The notes beneath the pieces are model-generated. The model was given only the letters and a program-made list of their open reading frames with translations. It did not search any database and had not been told where the DNA came from. The translations under genes and the position numbers were made by a program. Of a DNA stretch of 64,000 nucleotides, positions 12,424 through 25,020 are shown piece by piece. Source of the stretch: Isoperla grammatica (taxonomy: Eukaryota; Arthropoda; Insecta; Plecoptera; Perlodidae); NCBI GenBank assembly GCA_945910005.1, contig OX246743.1:40913461-40977460 (forward strand), in the 5' to 3' direction. Each line of letters starts with the position of its first letter. Position 1 is the first letter of the stretch.

Positions 12424-12612
12424 AACAAAACCAATTATTTACAGTGTGTGTTACTTTTAATTTCAGGTTCTAGGACCAGCAGACCCCATAATAACGAAAC
12501 AATGAGTGGCGCTTACTTTTCCCGTTTTTAATAAACACAGTGATGATAAAATTGCAGCGAACCTAGTTGAAGATCTTCGTGCATCATAAATAACACTATA
12601 CCTACCACCAAG

Positions 12613-15600
12613 ATGAATCAATCTCGACAATGCGGGGACCCGTACGTTCTAGAAACAATAATCGACAAGTACAGAAAACGAAATAAAGCGCTGGAGCAAC
12701 GCGAGTCGGCCATTATTCGAATATTAGCAAACATAGGCCTGGACAGGGAGAAATCAAGCACTAGCGAGATCGAAGACAAGATCAAGACAGCGATATCAGA
12801 TTCAAAGAAGTTCGACAACAGTATAGATCAACGGTCGGGCAGCAATTGGGCTCTGCTCCGTAGGAAGTCTTTCGAAGAAGGCGTGGCAGAACATTCGACG
12901 TACTATCCGAGAAAGAGCGGACGTGCGGACCGTTACAAACCGTTGCCGCTCGAGAACGCCTACGAGCCGTCGCTATCGACGTTCACGTTCAACGAACGGG
13001 GCGGGCTCGGTCTAGACGACAAGGACTTTGCCTCGTGGAGGACGTTTCCGCAAGACGTCGACACACGCTCGGAGAAGGAGCCGGATCGCATCCTGGAGAA
13101 CCGGCTAGACGACGAGTACGGTCCGGTCTTCTTCGCGGACTCGACGAAGGACTACGTGCGCGAGATGTCTCCCGATAGGGTGGTGGGTCGCGACCCTCTG
13201 AGGAGCGACCCCGACGTGGAGCGGATACTCCTCATGTCTGACGCCGACGCGAAACGTTCCCCCTACGAACCTCGCGAACCGTTGAGCGAGTTCGTCAGGA
13301 ACATGGTTAGTCCGTCGATCCAGGACATGATAGAGAGCTACGAGCGGAGGCACACGCCGTTCTTTGACGACGACGTCTACGACAAACGCTCCGAGACGAG
13401 AGCCGCGCTGTTCGAGGAGGAGGGTGAGCGATCGCTGACGTCGCCACAGGGGAGATCGTTCCACGCGATGAGCCGAGGGAGCGACGCCACGTTGCCGTCT
13501 TCGTGCCGTCGGTTCTCGGACTCGTCGCAAGACAACGTGAGGAGTTTAAAGTCTCCGAGAACAAAGACGGACAGAAAGAACAATCACCTCGATTGTTACG
13601 ACGGTTCTATGAAAACGTCCAGAAGTCAGCATAACTCTCCTTTAAGCGAGAGGGAACAAGTTGTGCATTCGCAGCTGCCGCCGATTTCCAATTTCCTCTA
13701 TGACAGTGACGCTGAGCCGTACGAGTTTGACGAGAATTACAGTAATAATTACTTACAATTTCTGATTAGGGAATGTTTGCCGAAATCACTACTGAGAAGT
13801 GAATACAGCAATTCGTACGATTGGTCTTCCGAAAACAAGCAGGACATTTTCAATAAAGTCGAAGAAGTACAATTAATCAAGAAGATAGTGTGTGAGGAAT
13901 TGGATTATCGGGAACTGATTAACAGGCCGTTTAAAATACATCGCGACGACAGGAGATTCTTGCTGAGGAACATCATGTACGCGGACGCGGTGAAACTCGG
14001 CCTATCCAAGGGTCTGCCGATATGCGGGGTGATGGCGCTGTTTGCCGAGACGGGATCCACGGAGAACATAAAACAGCTGACCCTCCAGACGATCAGGCAG
14101 GCCAACGAGATACTGGGCGAGAGTCACCCGGATCCCGCGTTACCGGAAGACGTCGTTTCCGCGGCGAAGGAGTCGGCCGAGAGACTGGCCGAGGTCGACC
14201 AGAGAACCGCCGTGTTGAACGCGAGCAAGCTCGGCAAGATCCTGCTGGACGTGATATCGCGGGAGCCGATCCTGGACCCGAGGGAGAACCTGTTGAGGTG
14301 CGTCGACGAGCTGACTGCGGTCGATCGCGCGGACGTAGAGGACGAGGAGGACTCCCTCGCGTCCGAGCTGTGCCGCCTCAGGAAGATCGTGTGGAGCATC
14401 GAGGAATACTCGGAGCTCAAGTCGCGCAGGGAACCGACGAAAAGCGCGTCGTCGCGGCGGCAGATGTTTTTCGATCCGGACGGCGAGCGAGACGGAGACG
14501 CGGGAACGGTGGCCAAGGTGGGAGCGCGCGACGCCGTCGCCGAGGAGCGAGCGCGGTTCACGAGGGCTATCGAGAGGATGAGGGAGCGCGTCCGGTATCT
14601 GGAGCACGAGGCGATACCGTGCAAGAAGAAGGAGACGGAGAGCGTTTGCGTCGCCGGAGCGAGGACTCCCGAGTCGCGTCTCGAGGACAACGAGACTCAG
14701 ACGCCCGTGATCGAGGAAGCGGACGTCATCAAGAAGGAGCACGAACAACTCAAGACCGAGGTGGAGAGACTCAAGACGATTGTCGACGCCATGGAGCGTC
14801 GTCTGGTCGAGAAGGGGAGCGAATCAGAGGCCGAACAGTCCAACACTTCCGAGACGAAGGTTCCCGTGAAAAGCAACGTAAGCGTTTCGGAAAGTAAAGA
14901 AAAATCTAGCGGCGTAACTCGCGGTGGCGGCAACGCTAAAACGCACGGTACTGCCCACCGTTCTGAGAAAGTTTCCGCGAAAAACAATGTAAACGGTTCG
15001 GAAAGTAAAGACAAATCTAGTGGCGACACCGCTAAAACGCACGGTACTGCCCACCGTTCTGAGAAAGTATCCACGAAAAACAATGTAAACGGTTCGGAAA
15101 GTAAAGACAAATCTAGTGGCGGCACTGCTTTAGTGCGCACGCATTGTGCTGTACACGGTTCCGAGAAGGTTACCGTGAAAAACAACGCAAGCGTACACGA
15201 CAGTAAAGACAAATCTAGTGGCAGCACTGCTCTAGTGCGCACGCACTGTACCGCGCACTGTACCGAGAAAGTTTCTGTGAAAAGCAACGCGAGCGCTTCC
15301 ACTCAAGTGCGTACTACGCACTGTCGGAACATCCACAAGAAAGTGTTTTATTTCGTGGCAAACAAAGTTGTGGACGCGCCGGACGGTGCCGCGCACTGCG
15401 TTAAAATACCCCCCGAGCAGGAGCCGGTCGCAACCACAGCGCACAAAGAACAACAAACCGAGGGCGGCACTTCCGCCTCGCTCGATCTCGCCGTAATACC
15501 CGAGACTTCCGACATGTTCGTGTCTGCCGTGTCCCTGACGAGCACGGCCACAGACTGCAGCCTCGTCGTGGAGGACAACAACTCGACAGAGGGCAACGCG

Positions 15601-17352
15601 ATCGGGAAGACGGACTCGGACAAGACGACGTCGAAACGATGCGCAACGACTGTCGCGCACGACATGTGGGAGAACATGGTCAACGCGCTCATTCCGAGCA
15701 TCGCGGAGAAACGTCGACTCCGTGCGACTACGGAGGCAGCGTTGCCCGTCGACGGCCGCGAGGAGACGGAGAGCGATGCCCCGGGTGGGGAGCGAGACGA
15801 ACAGCGAGACGAGAAGAGCGACGGGCCGTCGTACAAGGTCATCCACGAGTGTGGGAGCGGCTATGAGATACGCGGCTCACCCGACGAGGACGATCGCGCC
15901 TTCGCCCTGGTGCCCGCAGTCAAGGACCGTAAACAAGAGATCCAGGACCTCTCCAAGGACCTGGCTCTCGCTGTGAAGATGCCCGAGGCTACGGCGCAGT
16001 GTCTGAAGGAGGCGTTCAAGGAGTCGTACGTGGCGACGTGCGAAAAGGCCATCAACGAAGCGCTCAAAGATATAATCAACAGTTATCCGCACGACGGCAG
16101 TTTCGACGGTAAGCCGAGTAAGAAAGATAGTTTCGACGGTAAGCCAAGTAAGAAAGATAGTCTCGATGGTAGGCCAAGTAAGAAAGATAGTTTCGACGGT
16201 AAGGCAAGTAGTAAAGCCAAGAAGGTGTCGCGGAAACGATCGGCTATCGCGATAGACGACACGACGCTATCGGACTGTTCGTCTCAGTACACCAAGGACG
16301 ACATAGTTATCGTTGGGACGACCAGCGATGGCGGAAACGTCACGGACGATCAGAGTTTCCCGGCGCCAGTCCGTCCTAGTTCTTCCAGAAGGAAGAAAAG
16401 AGCATTAGAAGCCATGAAAAGGGAAGAAATCGTTAACGTGTCCTATGAACCGAGCGACATAACTCTTGTTAATACCGACTTTGTAAAGGAAAAAGAGTCG
16501 ACGACCACAATGATGGAACAGAACTGTGCGCATGTTCTCCGTAGACCCGCCACGAGTGTTTCGAGCGCGGTTGCAAAGTCCAAGTTACAAGTGCCAAGAG
16601 GTATAACAAGTAACAAAAGCGAATCCCGTTACATTCCTCAAACGAAAACTGGAAAAGTACCATGGACCTCGCCAGGAAGGGGAATTGGCAAAAGTGGAAC
16701 GATCAACGGTCTAAATTCGTTTAAAAAGAAGAATATCACCCCGGCGACAGTTTACAAGGCTACCAAAACACCGGTTAGACCTTTGACACGATGTGGCAAT
16801 AACGGTAATAAAATGCCGGTGTGCGATAAAGATTTTAAAGAATCTAGTTTCGGTCGTAAGAATGTTAAGGCTGGAAGCCCGACCCACGGAAATCGTGAAG
16901 AGAAGAATAAAAATGGACTATCGGAAATTCAAAATGTAAGTACTAGTTTTTCTATGTTTAAAAGTACATACATACACGAATGCTGAACTTGATTAAGTAT
17001 AAAGGTTACGTTTGGAAAAAATCCTATAATACAAGAAAATCGTATTATCGCATCAAATCCAAACATAACTAATTATGCATATGTTTTTTATTACTTGTAA
17101 ACCCTAATAATATCTAGCTGATGATATTTACCCACAATTTCGATTCTACAAGTCTGTTTTTAAGATACGAACAGAAAACCTTCAATTCTGTTGCCGTAGA
17201 CTGTCAATCGTGTCAACTTACCCCTAAAGTAATCGCAGTACCTATCACGGAAAACACGGTGAATAGTGTTACAGATAATATAGGCCTACGTTATAAGATT
17301 ACTTGTATAAATATCATGTCTTAATAAATAAATAAATAAATACATACATACA

Positions 17353-17443
<91 letters not shown>

Positions 17444-18608
17444 ATTAATAAATAAGTAAATAAAATAAAAAATGGATGAACGAATGAATGAATAAATAAA
17501 TATACAAACATGAATATGCCAATAGCAAAGAGCGAGGCGTCGATAGAATCCTACCCCCAGTGATTGTGCTCAACAGAGCTCGGAAGTGTCGGTCCTGTTT
17601 GACGGAGCCGGTCGAATGGACGCGAAGGAATCATCGCATATCGACGCTGCCGGGTTCTTCGATATCGTGGAGGGTCGCGGGGGCGATCGTACGAGGGGCG
17701 AAGTCCAGGAGATGGACTGTGACTCCGCAATGGAGGCCGTCTCGCGCAACCGAGTGGGCATCGAATACAAACGGGCGTTGGCGCACGTCAAGGTAAAAAC
17801 GCAGCCTACTATCGGAGCTCGGAAGGGGCGTGTCGCTCGATTGAAAATTCCCACTCAAAAATAATAAATACCGACAATAACAATAATACATATATATATC
17901 TTGACCCCGTTTCCAACATTAATTATCGGGTAATAAAATCGGGGTAAAATAATTATCGGGTAATAAAAAACAAATAAATAAAAGAAATAATAATAATAAA
18001 TAATAAAATAATAAATACGCGCAAGAGGGAAACCACCATAAAATAGTGTTGTTACTTTGTTCATAACTAAATTTAAAAAAACTTGTTCAGGGTATTTTAG
18101 TAACTACATAACTTTCTTTGACGAAACCTTCCTGTAACGTGCGTTTTTTCTCGCTTTGTACTATTTTTGTAACAATAACAAAAAGATGACATCAATGATT
18201 CAGTTTAGGGATATTTATAATGAAATCATTTAAAAAGATTTGTACGTACCTACAGTAATTGTATTGTACATTGCATCATTCATTTTTCATTATTCTACTG
18301 GTCGTTTTCTAAATTGAAAGACACACCTTTTTGAATACGATAGTAGCTCTGGCGGGCTAGTTTCGAACGCATGTTTGCCACCAAATGGCTCTTTACAACA
18401 CTTGCAAACACCTATTTTAATTATTGAATGATGAATGAATGTGTTAATAATTGTCCTCCTTTGTAAATCAGTTTTATAACAGAATAGACATAAATAAAAA
18501 AAAAAAAGTTAATTAATTAGATTGATAAATCAATCAATAAATAAATAAAGAAAGAAAGAAACAAAATAATAAATAAATAAATAATAAATGAATAAATAAA
18601 TAAATACA

Positions 18609-18695
<87 letters not shown>

Positions 18696-19342
18696 ATACA
18701 TATAAACGAATAAAAATACAAAAGTAAATAAATGGTTTGGTCTAGCTCTGGGGTCCTTTTAAAGTTCCCTGTCTTGGTACTGGAAAACAAAACAAAAGCA
18801 AACTAAAATAAGGTTAATACACTCAACATAGGGATGATAGCACGAACAATGCCAATTGTGGGAAATGAAAAGATGATTGTATTCTATATTTTGTATAACA
18901 CCACACCAAACTTGCAAACTATCCCATGTCAATGATTGGAATATTGTCCAGTGAAACAAAAAATATTTCAAAGTATCCAATTGTGTAAATCATTTTCCAA
19001 TTTCAGCTGCTATTAAAAAATAGAACATCGGTCATATTATGTAAGCGCAAGAAAAACAATTGCCAAATTCATACTTTAATTTTATAACTTCACTACACCT
19101 TTCAGTGATGAATTCTGACTAAGGTGCAAACCCTTACTTTGTGATTTCAGGCCTGTTCAAGCTGCACAAAGAAACTACTGCCAACCATATTTCAAATCGT
19201 GAATAAAGTCGAAGAAATGACGAAAATGTGCGGAAACTCACCGACGAAGAAGACAAACGAAGCAAAACCGGCTCATGAACTGGAGAGGAAACGTCCGCGG
19301 CCACGTTCCTTGTCAGTCCGTGGAAATAGGCTTACTCGCTGA
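12613..19342 (+). CDS. Unrecognised large charged protein with coiled coil and internal repeats (3 exons)
   Basis: I do not recognise this ~1,576-aa protein. Coding exons are 12613-16935, 17577-17792 and 19151-19342; every junction is phase 0 (AAT|GTAAGT, CAACAG|AGC, AAG|GTAAAA, TTTCAG|GCC), and the frame closes at a TGA. The start ATG has context ACCAAGATGA and follows an acceptor at 12466, so a 5' UTR exon lies upstream. Seen in the protein: an acidic/arginine-rich N-terminus, a probable globular part at about residues 375-560, a leucine-rich coiled coil at about 700-740, four or five repeats of ~30 residues around SESKDKSSG/THCTAH/SEKVSVKNN (about 745-895), and 10-residue SFDGKPSKKD repeats near 1163-1200. 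The C-terminus is basic. A cytoskeletal, centrosomal or nuclear scaffold is possible, but nothing fixes the function. The alternative acceptor at 17560 meets an immediate stop. The middle exon is the least certain part. Confidence 0.75.
17320..17500. repeat. (AAAT)n microsatellite in intron 1 of the large gene
   Basis: A long run of AAAT units lies between the first and second coding exons. Its reverse strand gives a meaningless Tyr-Leu-Phe-Ile repeat frame. Confidence 0.95.
18536..18730. repeat. (AAAT)n microsatellite in intron 2 of the large gene
   Basis: This is a second long AAAT run, bordered by AAAG and AATA variants. Both introns of this gene therefore carry the same type of simple repeat. 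Confidence 0.95.
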
Positions 19343-21190
19343 CAGCTTACAGACATCTCACGAGGAACACGCGTGCATTACCATCCAATGACGTATCCAT
19401 TCAGTACTGTCATTATTTGTTTATTAATAGAGCTGTATAAACAAAGGGAAGTAGGGATGGTTCATACTTGTCACTCACGTTTCTGGTCACATTGTCTGAA
19501 AATATTACATCCGTTAGGGATTAAAAAAAGTTTAAAATTAATTTGTTGTATTGTATGATTTATGAAATGATTTACCTCGCAAGGAAAGGTCAAGTAGGCC
19601 TACTCCAAATGTATCTAGGTTTAACATGGCGGTATTCTACGCATACAACTCCATCAATCAATATCGTCTGGGCGCAATGCGATGTGGTTCTGAATGACAA
19701 ATGTTGTAGCAAGAGCATTATTATGCATTTCTTTATTTCATTGATTGGTGCAATATAGTACATGTGTTGATTGCATCGACCTTAAAACAGGAGGTCCTAT
19801 CGTGAATAGGCATATCGTACTTTAATAGTAATACCTAGTGGTTAAGACAAGAAACTCGGGGTTTTTCATTGGCGACACATTTTTTGTGTCAATCCTGGCA
19901 CTATTTTGAGTTGGTCGGCTAAAAACGTTTTCAAGACTGAAACTTCTTTAGCGGTCGAGTTTAGACTAGCGCTGTTTTGACGTCGCCAACGTTAATGGCA
20001 AATTCTCCCATTTTCCTGTCTTGACAGCTAGTAGTAAGATCTTTGTTAATATACTTCACAATACATAGTTACAAGTTATACATTTTTTCAACGTCATGTT
20101 TATTTCAACTTTATTTTTATATTCTACGATATAAATACATAAGTAACTAATTTACAATGCGTAGTCTTAAATAAAAATATAGCACAGTACCACTGAAATG
20201 AGTGAACTGCAAAGAATAACGTTACGTACAGTTTGTAGGCCTATTGATATCCTGAGATAGGTCCAATATATTTATAGTATGTGAATCCTACGTGAAATTT
20301 GGTTTTGTAACAGACACACGATGAATTTAAAAATTCAGATATTGTAATTTATATGAAATTTTAATTAATTCTAAATGATAGAATTAATTACAGTAATAAA
20401 AACATAACAATAATTGCAATATTTGAAAGATTTAAAATTTATTGTTTAGCTCTTACGAAACAAAATTCCACAACGGTATCACTATTTCAATATCTTGAAA
20501 TGTTCTCAAGATAGTGTGTGTATCAATAAAATACCATTAGTTTTGCACGGTACAATATTGCAAGCTACCCGTTATCGTTAACATGGTTAGAAAATATAAA
20601 GAAACCCATATAATAGATACTTCTCATGCATAAGAAAGCCAATACAAAACAAAAATTAACAAATTAAAATACACCTGTACTATGAAAAAAGTTAGAAATA
20701 AGTTCATGTGGTTACAAACTTCTTCTTTTGGCCACATTCATGCAAAGCATAATGAAAATCTATGTCCTGTGACCCCACAACCTGTTGTGCAGAAGAACTA
20801 TTGTGAGCAACAAAGATGCAATGCAGAGCTATATTGATAATGCAGAGAAGGAATAGTTGTCCCTCCCAAACTGATACCACGTTATCTCAAGCTAGTGAGG
20901 GCTACAATGTAGCAACTACATTACTACCATTAAGTAGTACATTTTTATTTTCATACGCATCCCATTTATATTTATTTTGTTTTACATTACATTTACAGAA
21001 CTATTATTACTACTATTCTACCATGAAGTTGTGTAGGCACATAAGTTTATTACATAAGTCTATAAATATCATATCAGTAGTTTGGTACAAACACACTTTG
21101 GTAGCCTAAGCCCTAGGTGCATAAAATAAATAATATAACTTTCTGGTACTCTTTCACAAGAAAGATACCTTAGAAACACATTCTTAGAAG
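19343..21190. other. AT-rich intergenic DNA
   Basis: This is the 3' flank of the large unknown gene and the downstream flank of the minus-strand zinc-finger exons. No exon with family resemblance was seen. Several AATAAA hexamers occur, but none could be assigned with confidence. Confidence 0.4.
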
Positions 21191-22080
21191 TTACTTCTTA
21201 ACTAATTTATAACATGGTCTCTGAATTAAAGAGTCTAGGATAATCGGGTTATCAGGATGTTTCCTCCTAATGTGTTTACGAAGGTTTGTTTTCTGCTTGG
21301 TCCGGTAGGCGCACAGCGGACAATGAAATTGAGGCTCTTTTCCACATTCGAACCGGAGATGGGCCAATACGGTTCCTTTGCAGCTGTACCTAAAACATAG
21401 CATGGTGCTTGTATGCATAGTTATTAGTTTCCCTTGAGATCTAGCAGCAGAAGAGGTGCTGGAAGATAAGTATGTTGCGGGGATATCTCCTAAAGGCTAA
21501 ACTCAACTTGCTGCTCAACATAAACTAGAAGATACATTTTAAAAATTCGTAGGGGGCACACATGTCATAACTATGTGCTATGTGTTAACTACAAGTGTAA
21601 CTATGTATTAACTTCTATCCAGGTGACTAACTAGGTAGACAAGGATGTTACTGTTTAGATACTTAGGAAAGAATGACGTGCACCTTACAGAACTCAGTCA
21701 CAACATTCAAGTTATGACTAAGGAAAACTTCGCAAAATATCTTCAATTAAGATTGCCGGTGGCCGGAATCAAACTGACAGCAGTGCTAGAGTTCTGAATA
21801 CTGGAACGACTTGCTAGAACTTAGCGAACTTAGCTACTCGACGTAGGAACGCTTTGCTACTTTAACAAATCTAGAAGCTGAATTCTGGCATGCAACTAAT
21901 TATCTTCCATCATATTAACATTAACATGTTCATGAAGCATAGTTTGTATAGCTAACATAGTTTGTTGCTTTACTTACCGGCGTCCACACTTGGAGCAGGC
22001 AAACCTTGCGGACTTGCACGGCCGACCCAGCCGGGCAGAGTAAGGGTCACCAGTGATCACTTCGTTTGACTCAGAAACAT
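21191..22080 (-). CDS. lola-type C2H2 zinc-finger terminal exons, set B (partial gene)
   Basis: Two minus-strand exons, 22080-21978 and 21389-21191, join as CGC CG|G TAC with GTAAGT/TTTTAG sites and end at TAA. They encode two fingers: C-S-K-C...H-L-R-F-E-C and CPLCAYRTKQKTNLRKHIRRKH, separated by the characteristic GKEPQFH linker, then a short tail ending CYKLVKK. The first finger has Cys as its fourth ligand. This finger pair is typical of the alternative C-terminal exons of arthropod longitudinals lacking (lola), a BTB transcription-factor gene acting in the nucleus. The first exon opens with two bases completing a split codon (TTGCAG|AT GTT), so an upstream phase-1 donor is required. No BTB exon was found in the window, so the N-terminus lies elsewhere or these cassettes are trans-spliced as known for lola. 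Confidence 0.75.
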
Positions 22081-24622
22081 CTGCAACACCAAAGATATTG
22101 TCTAACATGAAATAATGTACAACTCAGACCACGTAAACATGAGCAAGCACTGTCTTTGAGTGTATTGGTCGGATAACGGAGGGATGAAATCTCAAACAAC
22201 CCTTTATGCTACAGAACCAAGGATTAAACTTTGGAAATGGAAGCCGGAATAAACCACATGGTCATACAGGCTTCATAAAAAGAGGAGAGAGTAAGCCATT
22301 CAGAATGAGCTGAGTAATCCTTCGCTCCAATCCAGACTCCTACCGACAAATAAATAGTATCACATTAGATGTGAGCACAGAGCTTAACAGACTTCTTCCT
22401 TATCCTTCACAGTATTTGGTATTGTTGTGTGACTTCAAGTGTGTTCAAGACTTTTTTTTTTTATTTTAGTATTTAATGGCTTGAAAATTGTATGTTTGAC
22501 ATAGCATTTTTTAAATCATCACTTCTGGGCATAACCAGTACTTAATTACGTTTAGATTTCGTCTCATGACATAAGGATGCAAGTCTCTAAAACGTATTTA
22601 TTTAGTTGTACATCTTAATCAATGCAGATATTGTTTGATGTGATGGTCATACATAGAAGGACGAAAGTTGATCACAAACATCTACCTCTTACTTATGGGA
22701 TTCGGATCAAAACCACATCCCTTGGTTCCATACACCTTGGAACCTTGCCCGAACTATAATAGCCAGCCCTACCATTCAGCCTATATAGATCAGAGGAATA
22801 TGGTCTAGAAACTAGTTTTTATTAAAAATGGTAATAGGTACTACATTTATTATAATTCATTATTTTTTATTAATCTTTCTATAGGGATATATAGTACAAG
22901 GTACACAAACACACATCGCCCGTTATGTTAACACAAAACAAACATAGGCCTACAATAATGCTAATAATCTTTATAAGATCATTATGAAATATAAATAAAT
23001 ATGCAATTTGGAAATAAATAACATAATAATATAATTATTAATAACAGGCCTAGGCCCATTAATTATGGGCCATTACAGTATATCATTGATAGGGCCCCGT
23101 ACAATTATGATAGCCTACGGTACCTAATCATTTTAACATTTTGAATATTTCATTTTCTAAACATTGGCATTAATCATAATTACCTAATTAGCACACTAGA
23201 AAAAGATACATTAGAAAGTAAATACATTCATTTTGATGTATTTAAGACATTAAGAACTTAAATGCAAACATTTTTGTGAAATTTTCATCTTCTGGGAGAC
23301 AGACCGTTAAATCTTATTTTACGGGGCCCTAGCTATTCTTGGTATACAATGTAGATACACTTAGGTTGGAATTCATAGTCGGCCCCTACACCTAGGGGCG
23401 CCCATTGTTACCAAGGTAACAATTGTTTGCATGTTATTTCCCATAAACAAAACAAATCCATAGCAACAATGGGTGCCCCTAGGTGTAGGGGCCGACTATG
23501 AATTCCAACCTTAAAGGTTGGAATTCATAGTTGGCCCCTACACCTAGGGGCACCCATTGTTGCTATGGATTTGTTTTGTTTATGGGAAATAACATGCAAA
23601 CAATTGTTACCTTGGTAACAATGGGCGCCCCTAGGTGTAGGGGCCGACTATGAATTCCAACCTTAGTATTTGCTTGTGGACGACAGTGACTTCACGTTTG
23701 GTATGATGGCCGCTATGACTCGTAAATGCAATAACTTATGTGTACAGCAATATAGGCACCAACAATGTTCCATGACGTGAATATAACGAACAACCTATGT
23801 CAGGTAACCATAGCCATCCTAATACAAAATAGAACCATACAAAATATAAGCAACAATATACTAGTATCATTATGACTTGGTTGTCAGGAAACATATCATA
23901 GTAGCATCAATCAAGGTCTGATGCAAACATCACATGACTTAGCTGCCTAGTATGTACTAAAACAACAAATATGAATAATAATTCAATCAATAGTCTGACA
24001 TTTTTCTACAGCCAAGCCAACTACTGGTTTAGGCCATCAAAGCCCACAAATAGTCTTTTAAGAATTAACTAGGTGATGTGCCAATCTATGAACGTCAAGT
24101 CTAGTAATTTGTAGCCCACACTTGTCGACATTATATAAATCTAGGGTATCTAGTTAAGAGATATTTTTTTCATAATCTCTTCGATTTAGTTAGTGAGTTC
24201 CTAATTGTGTGAGCGTACCATCCTTGCCTTGCGTAATTCGAACTATACAGAACACGTAACTTGTAAGTTCTTACCATACGCTAAAGTACGAGCTCATTTA
24301 GCAAAACTAATATGCAAAGCTTATCTTAATATCCTCTACACCCAGGTTGAAGTAGTCAATACGATAGAAAACAATCACACAACAAAGTACTTACAAACGA
24401 ACCCAAACAGGCATTGACAAAAAAGATCATTACCTACTACCCTTGATTAATGAATGTTGGCAAGCGTGTATGGTAAGTGGCAATGATACCAATTGAATAA
24501 TGCCACCCAATCCAATGTGAGGTAAGTGAAACGGTTGCACATACAAATTACAGATACATCTGGAAGTTTTGTTTTTATGAAATGAAGTTGCCAAAACTCA
24601 ACAATGTACCTAATTTAACTGG
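22081..24622. other. Interval between zinc-finger exon sets
   Basis: This AT-rich DNA is intronic for a gene that uses set B. Apart from the large nested palindrome at 23361-23665 I see no further zinc-finger exon or other gene. Confidence 0.45.
23361..23665. mobile_element. Nested palindrome: two inverted copies of a ~150-bp MITE
   Basis: Each half begins and ends with AAGGTTGGAATTCATAGT(C/T)GG and its complement, so each half is itself a foldback element. The two halves are reverse complements of each other across a centre at about 23514 (CCAACCTTAAAGGTTGG). Differences between the arms are few, for example GGGGCG against GGGGCA and TCGG against TTGG. The ~305-bp structure therefore looks like a MITE that duplicated in inverted, end-to-end arrangement. 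Confidence 0.85.
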
Positions 24623-25020
24623 CTAGTTTGGAGGAGGCTCATACCGTTTATGCTGTGACTCAATGTGCAACATGAGACTACTTTTATGTTTTGTCGAATG
24701 AGCACAAAACGGGCACAAAAATTGCGGAACTTTCCCGCACTCCAGTCTCAAGTGCCTCGTAAGCGACGACTTGTACATGTAAGAATTCTGGCAGTTTGGA
24801 CACGAGAGCGGTCGAATCTCCGGCGGCTGTTGAAGTAATGCTCCGTTGTAAGGATGGGATCTCGCTTGACTGACATTCAACAGATGCTGGGAGCCAAGGT
24901 GACCTTGTGCTTTCATCTGATCCATCGCTTCTAAATACTGCAATAGTTGTAGACGGTTGCGAAGCTCGGTGGCGGAAGCAGTCACCGAACTGTTTTGATT
25001 TAATGGTCGCCATTTTTCCT
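24623..25020 (-). CDS. lola-type C2H2 zinc-finger terminal exon, set A (partial gene)
   Basis: One minus-strand exon opens after TTCTAG with two bases that complete a codon, then E-K-W-R-P-L-N-Q, and ends at TAA after ~132 codons. It carries CPNCQNSYMYKSSLTRHLRLEC, in which Cys is the fourth ligand, and CPFCAHSTKHKSSLMLHIESQH, linked by GKVPQFL. The ~70 residues before the fingers are Gln/Leu-rich (RNRLQLLQYLEAMDQMK). Its acceptor phase is the same as that of set B, 2.5 kb downstream, so both could splice to the same upstream exon as alternatives. An ATG at 25012 (minus strand) starts a different frame and would not give the fingers. The role is inferred as sequence-specific DNA binding; expression is unproven. 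Confidence 0.75.

Noticed and set aside
14022..14897. 291-aa plus-strand frame and several long minus-strand frames within the large exon
   Set aside because: They overlap the 1,457-codon frame in GC-rich, arginine-rich sequence where shadow frames stay open by chance. None has splice or family support.
17314..18790. Tyr-Leu-Phe-Ile repeat frames on the minus strand
   Set aside because: These are translations of (AAAT)n microsatellites in introns of the large gene.
24684..25013. 109-aa frame starting at an ATG in good context inside zinc-finger exon A
   Set aside because: It is out of frame with the zinc fingers and shows no family resemblance. The finger frame, with conserved Cys/His ligands, is the supported one.
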